Shown here: positions 55,301 to 64,000 of the stretch, in pieces
Position numbering within the stretch: the stretch's first letter is position 1
Layout of the letters: every line of letters starts with the position of its first letter
Origin: Ettlia oleoabundans
Lineage: Eukaryota > Chlorophyta > Chlorophyceae > Chlamydomonadales
Assembly (NCBI GenBank): GCA_019693395.1
Contig: JAAMXP010000751.1
Coordinates: forward strand, 1-64,000
Reading direction: 5' to 3'
Length of the DNA stretch: 64,000 bases
Made by a program: the position numbers and the translations under genes
Notes under the pieces: generated by a model
Database searches by the model: none
What the model was told of the DNA's origin: nothing
Seen by the model: the letters and a program-made list of their open reading frames with translations, nothing else

Positions 55301-55656
55301 GCCCCCACCCTCTGCGCTACCACTCGCTCACCGCAAACTCTGTGCAACTGTGGCGGCTTGCTGGCTTCACCCAGATCTATCTGGTACAGCCCTAGCTGTG
55401 GCTGTGCGGGCTCCCGACCCTCGCCCTCCTCTAAAAATGCATAGCAGCCACGTGGTTGCTGCGTAACGCCGTTAAGGAGCGCAGCATGGCGGGCGACCAC
55501 ATAATCGGTGTCCGAGGCCTGCGCAGGTGCTGCAGGTGCTGGTAGCGGCACGGAGCCTTGCGACCGCAGTATGCTGCTGTTGAGGCGCCAAGACGAGAAG
55601 TGTAAATTGGCATGGCGGCGTTCTAGGTGCAGGTGGGCGGTTGGGGGATCCGCCAT
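52375..55656 (-). CDS. NUDCD1: NUDCD1-like protein without a visible CS domain
   Basis: NUDCD1 is a NudC-family cochaperone with beta-propeller-like halves around a CS domain. The start at 55656 gives LHLERRHANLHFSSWRL and SSILRSQGSVPLP, like the NUDCD1 N-terminus. Next comes a block with LLVSAGRGDVSLV and LAAAFRLPQ. The exon at about 54315-54570 begins DLPPHGVLVNPAVGSVLLAL, contains MDADEVEGDVSPRTL, and ends TSEEPVG. Downstream are LYREAGPDGIGSMG, LLLGLTDDVDCAVVAV, FIIEHIGYVPAMAYVAAGK, RKYLLLAPPGGDVACALVE, MQYAYLYRS and the last exon, ending LVLLAWEGLRVIDM at 52375. The order matches NUDCD1 except that the CS domain expected after the MDAD...E block is missing. An extra Gly/Ser/Gln/Ala-rich insert occurs in the C-terminal half. 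The assignment rests mainly on the C-terminal third. Confidence 0.72.
54231..54276. repeat. 22-bp tandem duplication in a NUDCD1-like intron
   Basis: The 22-base unit beginning agtctgtgaacaaaaacaat occurs twice, at 54231 and 54253. It lies in the intron where the CS domain would be expected. Confidence 0.85.
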
Positions 55657-56183
55657 GATGGACAGATGTCGTGACCGATCAGGATTTAAATAACTCTCGG
55701 CCGAATGTGGGAGTCTTGACAAGACAGCCACGTCAGCGGTCTGCCCGGGCATGCCCCCAAACCCGATACAAATGTCGTTCGCCATTTGATGGACCTCCTC
55801 ATTTTGGATCTCTCGAGGTGCCGAGCCTCCCACGTTCTGAATTCAGATGCGTTCCAGGTACCTTTTGGGTAGACCTTTTAAACAATAACGGTTCAAGGTG
55901 CAACAGCACAGCGGTATCAGGGGATGGTGGTGCTAGCAACAACGAATTGGGCGGCAATTCCTCTCACGCCCTCTTCGGTGGTGGCGAAGCGGTGGGAGCT
56001 TGTGGCGCCAACACTTCTGTATAACTTCTGGTATGTGCCTCTTATGCCCAGCATTCTGGTGAGACAAGTTACACATTGGCATCTACTTTACGATATCCAT
56101 AACTAGGTGTATTATAGGTAAAGCTGCTTTATACTGCTATCCTGCCACCTCTGATGCTGTACCGTGCCAATTAGCTGCTTTGC
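55657..56183. other. Intergenic, NUDCD1-like promoter and POC1 3' flank
   Basis: No gene seen. A TTACA at 56069-56073 (TGTAA on the minus strand) lies 111 bases past the POC1 stop and is a candidate poly(A) signal. Confidence 0.5.
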
Positions 56184-58569
56184 TCAAAGACTAGCGGTGC
56201 CAACCTGTGCCTGCTCTTGCTGCCGGGGCTGGGGCTGCTGTTGCACTGGCATGTCTCCTGTGCCCTTGCTGGCATCCTCAGTAAGCGCTGCCGTGTCTGC
56301 CCGCCCTGCCTCCTGTCCACTAAGCTCCTGCGTTCGCTGCTCCACCGACCGGCGCTGGTTGGACAGCTGCACCAGTGCTGCTTCCAGCCGCCTGCTGCGA
56401 TCCTCCCCCATGCTCATCCGCTCCTCCAGCACGGCAAGCGTCTGGGTGACCACATCCAGCTGCACAACAACCTGCTGCAGCACACCTGCCAGGCCCTCAG
56501 GCAGACTGCTGCAGTCGGCACTAGCCGACTCTGCCGCTGCCCGGCTGCCATCCGGCCCCATGGTCACCTGCTGCTGCCGCACAGCATGCACCGCCCCAAT
56601 GCTATCGCCGCCCTCCTCCATCTCACAGCGATGCTGCTGCTGTTGTTGGATTGACGCAGCAGCACGCATGGGCACTGTCTTTGGTCTGCCCGCCGCCTTG
56701 CTGGCCACAGGCCTGCTGCAGCGCAGTGCTGCCTGCTTTGGCTGCATGCTCCCCGCTGGTTTTCTGGCAGCTGGCCCCGGCACTGCGCCAGCCACTGCCC
56801 CCAGGCAAGTGTCAAAGTTTGTTTGCCACACCAGCACCGCTGCATCAGCGCCTGCTGAGGCAAAGTGCTGCCCTGAGGAACTGAAGCTGACCCCCAGCGC
56901 TGGCCCCTCGTGGCCATGCAGTGTGTAGAACAGCAGGCCCTCCTGAAGATCCCACACCTGCAAGGCACGGCCAGTCGTGAAGGGCTATCAATGCATACTA
57001 AGTCAGCTGTAAAAGCACATTCAGACACCAGTGGTTGAGAAGCCCCACGTTGTTGCTCATGAACGGCACTTGCAAGGCAGAAAACCGCAGCAACACGAAG
57101 GTTAATAACTGTTCAATCAGTTAGTTACTGCCCTCCTCAGCAAGGCTCCCATCCTCCAAATGCAAGTTGATCGGAGTTGAGCAGCACACACAGCCCACCT
57201 TGAGTGTGCCGTCCAGCGCGCTACTGAGCAGGAAGCTGCCAGAAGGGTGGAAGGAGGCGTCGGTGACCGCCCCCGCATGTGCTTCATAGTACTGGATGAT
57301 GCGCCCAGCCCGCAGGTCCCACAGCTTGATGCAGCCATCTGTGCCACCGGTGGCAATGCAGCTGCCTGCATGGGAACTATGAGGGAGCACAGAGTGGAAC
57401 CGTGCTGCTGCAAGATTTGCGGCTTGGAAGGGTGCACAAGACAGCCGGGCGAGATGCAGAAGCCGACCAGCCTGCCTGCAAGTGGGCTAGCACCCTCCCG
57501 ACATGGCATCCTGCCAGCACTTCAGCAAACACTGACATTCTACACCATGCTTGCACTACGCGATATGCGGAGGAACTTCTTGCGTTTCGCACTGCATGCA
57601 TGATATTTGCCATGCCTGCCCCCAGTTCCAGCCTGGCCACAAGCACGCACCATTGGGGTGGAAGCGCGTGACCTGCACGCTGCCCTCCAGCTCATTGAAG
57701 GTGTGCAGCGCTGCCTGAGTCTCCAGATCCCACACACGCACGCTGTGGTCGTCACCACCCGACACTGCCAGCCGTGCATCGGGGCTCAGCTGGCAGGAGC
57801 GCACCCAGTTGGTGTGGCCGTTCAGGCTGGCCAGGAAGCGCTGCTGAGGCACCGACCACAGCTGCAGGTAGGTCCACAGCATAGGCAGGGGCAACTCGCA
57901 AGACTGGACCATTGCGAGTGAGATATGCAACATGCCCTCCGGCAGGCCGCAAACACACTTTACGAGGGTCAGTTGATCAGAGCCTGGTTCGAGACTGCTC
58001 CCATCAGCGCCCACATACCTTGACAGTTTTGTCGTCGCTGCATGTGGCCAGCATGCTGCCGTTGTCGGAAAAGGCGCAGCACCGCACCGTGGCGGTGTGT
58101 GCCTTGAGCACAGTGGACCGCCCCTGCGCGGTGGGCGTCCACAGGCGCACTGTGCGGTCCTTGGACGCCGAGGCAACGAGGTTGTGCACAGAGTCGTATG
58201 CCACGCAGCACACCGCAGCCTGGTGGCCTAGGTAACGGAAGGCACGCATGCGCTGGTTGAAATTCCAAGCCATCACGCAGCCATCAAGTGACCCACTGAC
58301 TGCCTGCAGTACAGAAACAGCAGATAGTGTGCAGGACTATCTCAACCAGGCGCCTATGACACGGCACACTTGTGTACTGTAATGACAGTGTTGGTTGGGC
58401 GCGATTGATTCACTGCGTATCGCACAGGAGGGCTGTCCCCGGCGGTACTCAGTCTGCAGCGCCCATGGCCACCAACCTGCTTCAGGGCCGGCCCACAGAA
58501 TGCTACTGAAGTTACAGCGTCTCGGTGGCCCCTGAACACGCGCTGCAGCTCGGGATCAGGGCTCTTCAT
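56184..58569 (-). CDS. POC1: Centriole/basal body WD40 protein POC1
   Basis: POC1 stabilises centrioles and basal bodies. Five exons (58477-58569, 58019-58303, 57651-57861, 57199-57365, 56184-56957) join to 1530 nt, 509 residues. The N-terminus [19 protein letters not shown] is the family start. Seven WD repeats follow, with blades ending [67 protein letters not shown] and [10 protein letters not shown]. After a low-complexity linker comes the C-terminal POC1 coiled coil ([37 protein letters not shown]). The gene is complete by all these marks. Confidence 0.93.
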
Positions 58570-59715
58570 GCTGCACAGCAACACACACACACACCAATAG
58601 CCTGTACAGTTGGCAGGCGGCGGGAAGGCGGCAATCCGGGCTGTGCGCGCGACGGCGGTCGCGCCTGTGTCAAGGCGTACGGGCTTCTGCCAGGACCAAC
58701 AAGCACTGCAACAGCACCAACTGCAGCGGAGACCGGTAGCAGGGTGGACGCTAGGGTCCGATGGCGGCGACGCAGGGCTCACGTGACGCTGAATTTGGAG
58801 AGGGTACGCCCCCCGTCTTATATGTCGCCACCCAGTCTCTGCCGGACGGTCAGGGCGCTGGTCAAAACTTTTGGGACGAGGGGAACGCTCGTTTTCCGCT
58901 GTGCAGCTTTCCACCGCCTTACGGATGGCGCTTTGGACGATAAACACAATTGCCGGCGTAATATACGATGTACCGGCCCAGTAACTGGGCCTGGACCGTG
59001 CACTTTGAGCGCGTCACGCATTTCATGTGTTATGTGATGCATTCCCCTTTCACTAGCCTGCCGTTATTCAAGGATAACAGATCAGCTATCCGCTCTCGTC
59101 GTTTCTTGGCGTTGGCGTGCCTATGGGGTGCAAAATGTATCACCTTTTGCCAAGATACCGTTCTAAATACCACAGGAAACTCCAGACCGAACACGGCAAA
59201 CCATTGAGATTGTTAATCTACGAGGATAGGGGTGGACGCAGGGCTCCGGACTTTTCGTGGACGTTCCGCGGGACCCCGGCCTATGTGGCGCGTTGGCGCC
59301 ATGGCGGAGTTGGGACACATCTCTCTCGACTCTACTGTACTCTACTGTTCGCAACCTTTCGCCAACGATAAATTTTGCAGAATCGTGGCAGGCTTCCAAG
59401 TGTCCCTTCCGACCTCACTGTTCCGCAAGCAGCGCAGACAACGCCTTGCACCTCTCGGTGCGGTTCCCCTCGTTTCTTAGCAAGCTGTTTGCGAAGCCGC
59501 AGCGGCGTTTGGGGTGGAATCCCGGCCTGGCTGTGCCTGCGGCTGCTCAAGTGCAGCTGCCGCCATGGCCGTCGCTCCCGCTCTGCCTATTCTGCCTCGT
59601 CTTGCACCACCCGCGCTTGTACCTCGCGTTTTTCTCGGTATTTTGTCTATCGTACCACTAACCCAGACCCAACGGTGTCCCTGCTGCAGGGCCTGGCCAG
59701 TCGCCCGCAACTTGA
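58570..59715. other. Divergent 1.1 kb, POC1 (-) and secreted protein gene (+)
   Basis: No supported gene. A short (ca)n run at about 58579-58594 sits just upstream of POC1. Several open frames at 59110-59740 show no family signal. Confidence 0.5.
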
Positions 59716-60735
59716 GTGCACATGCCGCACATGTGGCTAGCCCCCTGGGTGCTAGCGGCCCTGCTAGTGGCGGGCACCCCAGCCTCCCATCAAGTCATGG
59801 CCACCCATGTCGGCAGGAGACTGCTGCAAGGCACAACTGAAGCTGCGGCAACCACGGGCGGCCGCACGCTGACAGTGACCAACCGCTGCAGCGTGCCGCT
59901 GCACATTGGCCTGGCTTACCCTTTTGACAACTCAGACCCCACCCAGGGCGCCTGGTGCATCAACAGGCAGGAGGCGTGGAAAAAGGGGTGGTGCTATGAG
60001 CGCGTGGCGGGGGACGTGATGCCAGGCGCAACTGTGAGTAGCCAGGAGGCGACCAAGCCGCTGATTGGCGAGGAGGGCTTCATCACTGCCTTTTGGAACA
60101 CACATGTGGACGTTTACTTGCCAAACTACCAGGGCCTGGATGCATGCATGGACATCAATGCACAGGCTTTCTGCGGCTGTGAATTCCTCAACTGCTTCGC
60201 CTGGTTTGTGGTGAGTAATCATGCAGTGTGCATACCAGATTATGCATAGTGCACGTATGCATGCCTCATGCATTCCCAGCAGCAGTGCGGCAGTCAATTG
60301 AAACAAGCCCTTGCACCGTGAGACCCTGACCCACAGTGCCAGGTACTTGCTTTAAGCATGACAGCAACCTGGCAGTGGTTGTCAGATAACCACAAGCTGG
60401 GGATGCAGGTGTTGCTTGTCTGCCGCCCCAGCTGCCACGTCTTGACCATCTGTTGCTGCCGCCATGCTGCTCGTGTGCAGGCAGAGACAGGCAGCGCAGT
60501 AGAAATATACTGCAATGAGAAGTACGCAAGCATCCCGGCAGCGGAGCGAGACTTGTTTGAAAAGGCGCTTAATGCAACGTTGACGGGGAGGCCCGGCTCC
60601 ACCCCTGTGCCCGGCTCCACCCCTGTGCCAGGCTCAACTCCAGCTCCGGGCGCTGTCCCCGCCCCCAACCTGGCCCCTGGCCCTGAGGGCGCCCCTGGCC
60701 CCGACATTGGCCCTGCCCCCGCCCCTGCGCGCTGA
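59716..60735 (+). CDS. Secreted Cys/Trp-rich protein with Pro-rich tail
   Basis: Two exons (59716-60210 and 60481-60735) join in phase to give 249 residues. The N-terminus (MWLAPWVLAALLVAGTPAS) is a signal peptide; any of three close ATGs could start it. The ectodomain begins LTVTNRCSVPLHIGLAYPF and contains WCINRQEAWKKGWCYER, CMDINAQAFCGCEFLNC and VEIYCNEKY. Eight or so Cys suggest disulfides. The beta-strand plus Trp pattern loosely recalls DUF1036 (N..., W...GW..., PG). The tail is repeats of PGSTPVPGSTP followed by Pro/Ala/Gly, like cell-wall or extracellular-matrix proteins. Function unknown. A TGTAA at 61017-61021 lies 282 bases downstream. Confidence 0.75.
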
Positions 60736-61063
60736 TTTCTGCATTAGAGCAGCAGGCCGGCCGGCAGTCCATTGCCTTTCCCTAACCCAAAGCTCCGGTC
60801 TTGACTTCTTTCGACAGCCCTATACATCTAATCCTGATTGGTTCGCGATTTCTTAGCTTCCATGTCCTTGTGGGCATCCGTCTTGTCTTATTATTCTGCC
60901 TGCCGCGCTCAATTAGCACAGCAGGGGTGTGTAAAATACGTGACTGTTCATGCCATTACCAAAGGTCACATATGCATGCAAATTGCAGCAGCCGCTCAGC
61001 GATGGGCCTGATAGAATGTAAACCCACCTGACAAGGCTGCCTGCTGCCGACTCCCAATTGAGC
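60736..61063. other. Convergent 3' region
   Basis: No gene seen. It contains the 3' UTRs of the secreted protein and the protease. Confidence 0.5.
61017..61021 (+). promoter_or_regulatory. Candidate poly(A) signal TGTAA
   Basis: TGTAA 282 bases past the stop at 60735, the expected distance for a green-algal 3' UTR. Confidence 0.45.
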
Positions 61064-63785
61064 CTATCCTTGAGCAGCTGCCACAGCAGGCTGTCCCCCA
61101 GCGGGACCCATGCGAGCCAGCCTCTCCAGCTGCTCCCCCCGCATCTCCGGCGATGTCGGCTTTCTGAGCTGCTGGCTAGCATCCACCTCGCCCAGCGCTT
61201 CTTGGATCCAGGGCTGGTAGTAGTCCAGCCGGATGAACACACCAGGCAGGCTGGGGCCACCGCAGGAGCCGGCGCCGCCAGAAACAATGCCCACCTGCAA
61301 TGGTAGCAGGCGGCCTCGCACAGACGTGCAAGGTATCCGTTTGTTGAATGACACAAAGGCTGACTGCAGATGCTGTCGCTGCAGCATTGGCGGCATTGGG
61401 AGTGAAGCTAGCACTGCTGCCAACTTCTTACCGGCAACATCCTTCTCCACCCCGCCACCCCTCTCACCCACCTGTATGTGTGAGGCAGGACTGTCCAACT
61501 CGGAAGCATACAGCAGCGGCCCGCCTGCAGCGCAACGATTTGGAGCGGGTCTCAGCAGAAAGCAAGGTGCGATTTAACAGGGTCAGACTTGAGCGCTGCT
61601 GGCACGCCTTTCCACACTGTCTAATATGCGGCATGCATCGCAAACACCGGACTGCCACCGCATTGTCACGCCAGCCTTGCACCCTGATACCTGCCCCAGG
61701 TGCAGCCTGGTGAGGGAGTGTGAGCAGCTGGTGTTTGGCAGATGTGCCTCACCGGAGTCCCCCTGACAAGGCAGCGACCTGGCTCCCCGCAGGTAGCCTG
61801 CGCACAGGGCTGCATCAGGATTGATGGGGCTGCCGCTTCTGGCCCCAATAACCCGCCTACGGTACTCAGCCTCACATCTGCAGCAAGGGCGTGGAAATAG
61901 GGTTTTGGTTGTGCGCGTGTGCGTGTGCGTGGAGTGGGGTAAGGTGGTGCTGGACGTGGTTGAATATGGGGTGTGGAAGGAGGCCTGCGGGTGGGGACAC
62001 AACATAGAAATGATGCGGTACTAATGGCACGCAGCAACAGTTGCTACAAACATGATGATGTCAGCCCCTTGATGACTGAACAGGCAGTTGTTGAGTGTAT
62101 CAGTTGATGCAGATGGGAGGATAATCAAGTTAAGGGATGCGCTTGCTCACGTGTCGTGCGCCAGCAGGGGCAGGGAGGCCTCCTGCATGTGGCGCGGGTA
62201 GTTTGACATGTCCCTGCCCTCGCTCATGGCGCCCCAACCCACAATGTGCAGCTCCTGGCCGGGTGTGTCTATGTCTGCACAGCACGGCACACTGCTTGTT
62301 CTGTGGTGGATATCAAGCGTAAGCACATCCAGCAATCACATTTAGCACTAAAGAGTGCATAAGGCCACTCTTGAGTGCAGAGAAGTCAAGGGAGTTACAA
62401 GCAAGCAAGGGCTGTGCGGCAAGCCAAGTTGCGTGCCAGGAAGGCGCCAGTGGTGCCCAGCAACACGACAGTGCCCTTGGCTCACCTGCCCACTGCTGTG
62501 GAGTAACCACCGGCACTGGCTGCACGTCCTCCACAGGGCTGTCCAGCAACAGCAGTGCCACGTCACCGGCATTGAACCCGGTGGTGCTGGGCATGCCTGT
62601 GCGCTGCCTGCCAGACTGCAGCATATCCAGCGCAATGGCCTCGGGCGAATCGGGGTGCAGCAGGTACTGCAACAAAAGTCAAGGCGGGGCACAACGCTGA
62701 CCGTCAACAAGTTGTCGTATTTCTAATTGAGTGATGAGGAACGGTAGGTCTCAAAGAGGCAGCTTGGGCTTGAAAGCGGGAGGGTGCTTTGATCCCAAAC
62801 ACATTCAAGGCGTAATCCAGCGACGGTTCATGCAAGCAGCCCTGCACCTAATGTGGCACAAGCGCACCTCCCTAACGCGACGGAACTGCGCTCCATCCTC
62901 CACAGATCTGCAAAGCACGACGATTCCCAAGCAAAAGTGTGGGTTGAATCGGTGCACAGCAAGTTGCAATGGTGCAAGCGGGGCCAGGTGCCCGCTGCTC
63001 TTCCTTGCCTTCAAACCTGGGAATCGTGCCCAGCACGTCATCCCCGCCTGTTCCCTCCACCTACCCAAGATTCGTAGCGTTGCACAGCACCGCCAGGCCG
63101 GGATATTGGTAGCCCCACTCGTCAGCGGCGCAGTGGGCAGCTGCACAGTGGCACCAAGCCTCGGGCAACAGCAGTTACTAGTGCTTGCATGTGACGCGTC
63201 CCCCCCCCAACAAGGTGCCACCCGCGCCACGCCATGCGGCACAGTCCCGAGATTAACGTGATTCTGTTGCTGAAGAGTGGCATCTCCAGATAGGTATATA
63301 CAGGGTGTTCTGGTCGTAAAGGTAGATTTCCTGTTAGCAGTGGTGGGAAGGAGTTGCACCTGTGAGCACCACCTGCGGGTGTATCAGCGTGGCGCCGCAC
63401 TGCGCACGCTCCCAGTCCACTGTGATGGCTGAGCGCCTCACCTGCCCCAGGGCACAGCTGTAAGGCCAGCTGTAAGGAGAACGGAGAGAACAGGCAGTGT
63501 ATGAAAATGGGTATGAAGTTGAATGTGCAATGACTGACAATCAACGCAACGCTAGGTTGTGACGTATAGGCCGCGGCAGCCTCACCGCCCCTCCACTGCA
63601 TTCTCTCCGTTGGAGATCAGCCCGCGCCGCTCTGGAGCATTGGCGCCAGCCACTGCAACTGTAGCTGGCCCCTCTGCTGAGGTGCGCAGCACGCGTGCCC
63701 TTGGCTGGTGGCGGGCCACCACAAGCTGTTGGTGGCCTATCAGATAAACTACTAAAGTCGCAAACAGCAGCATGGCTGCGTGCAC
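61064..63785 (-). CDS. Secreted trypsin-family (S1) serine protease
   Basis: The start at 63785 opens with a hydrophobic signal segment (AAMLLFATLVVYLIG). A propeptide runs to ERRGLISNGENAVEGRWPYS, which resembles the R-IVGG activation site. Next is CGATLIHPQVVLT, then AAHCAADEWGYQYPG; the catalytic His lies just after an intron that splits an Ala codon (exon ends 63360 and 63140). The exon with HPDSPEAIALDML contains GDVALLLLDSPV, the Asp of the triad. Then come LHIVGWGAMSEGRDMS, ALCAGYLRG, and CQGDSG followed across an intron by GPLLYASELDSP, the Ser site. The end is VGIVSGGAGSCGGPSLPGV, FIRLDYYQPWIQEAL and a roughly 40-residue tail. All three catalytic residues are present. The target is unknown. 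Confidence 0.9.
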
Positions 63786-64000
63786 AAATGATGAAATGTG
63801 AGCTCAGGCATGAGTTATTATACCCGTGTGCGGTCAGCTTCCACTGCACCTTCCAGCAGGTTGCTATAGGTTGGATCTTCCAAGCCTTGGACCAAGGTTG
63901 ATTCCTGTGCACGCGGCTTAGCAGCATCTATGGTGCTGTGTTCTTATGCATATGCTAGCTTTACATGCACATTGCAGGCATTAAAGCGCAGGCCTGGGGG
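63786..64000. other. Protease upstream region at window edge
   Basis: No gene supported. It should include the protease promoter. Confidence 0.4.

Noticed and set aside
1..64000. CRISPR arrays, bacterial operons, phage or transposon ends
   Set aside because: None seen. The only tandem repeats are a minisatellite, coding repeats and short intron duplications, and genes are intron-rich nuclear genes.

Overview
This is nuclear DNA of a green alga (Chlorophyta). Trebouxiophyceae such as Chlorella, Coccomyxa or their relatives seem most likely, but that placement is inference. The evidence is high GC content, dense genes with many short GT-AG introns, TGTAA motifs downstream of several stops, a chlorophyllide a oxygenase gene (chlorophyll b synthesis), a fused betaine-lipid synthase and plastid starch-binding proteins. 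The window looks like ordinary gene-rich chromosome. I saw no prokaryotic operons, CRISPR arrays, rRNA or tRNA genes, or intact transposons.

Layout from left to right. A three-copy 72-73 bp tandem repeat at 1-213. A BAHD acyltransferase on the minus strand that appears frameshifted (739-3743). The betaine lipid synthase BTA1, 18 exons, plus strand (4664-10435). DRC11, the IQ/AAA subunit of the axonemal nexin-dynein regulatory complex, plus strand (11505-17088). Two tandem minus-strand paralogues with a plastid-targeting-like leader and a CBM20 starch-binding domain (17873-20639 and 21778-23747); the first ends in eight copies of a GLSPEQQAFLERK helix motif set in basic disordered linkers. A DUF1997 plastid protein with a GC-AG intron (24649-26392). 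A 42-N assembly gap. TIM23 (27239-28589). A weak unknown gene (28889-29220). Chlorophyllide a oxygenase (30994-35556). A sugar-transporter-family MFS protein with a very long central loop (35954-40234). NDUFB4-like complex I subunit (40571-41388). OST1/ribophorin I (42252-45620). A small basic unknown protein (45962-46647). A GNAT-like protein (46920-48243). A secreted Cys-rich modular protein (48780-51411). A NUDCD1-like protein with no recognisable CS domain (52375-55656). The centriole protein POC1 (56184-58569). A secreted Cys/Trp protein with a Pro-rich tail (59716-60735). A secreted trypsin-family protease (61064-63785).

Most genes are unrelated housekeeping genes, as expected for a eukaryotic chromosome. 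Two themes stand out. Plastid biology is represented by CAO, DUF1997 and the two CBM20 proteins. Cilium/centriole biology is represented by DRC11 and POC1. The most interesting locus is the CBM20 pair. The helix-repeat member combines starch binding with a repeated short helix in a basic disordered chain, the kind of architecture expected of a pyrenoid Rubisco linker or a tether between Rubisco matrix and starch sheath. Exon boundaries were read by eye from splice sites and reading-frame continuity. For BTA1, DRC11, both CBM20 genes, DUF1997, NDUFB4 and POC1 the joined exons give a clean length divisible by three.
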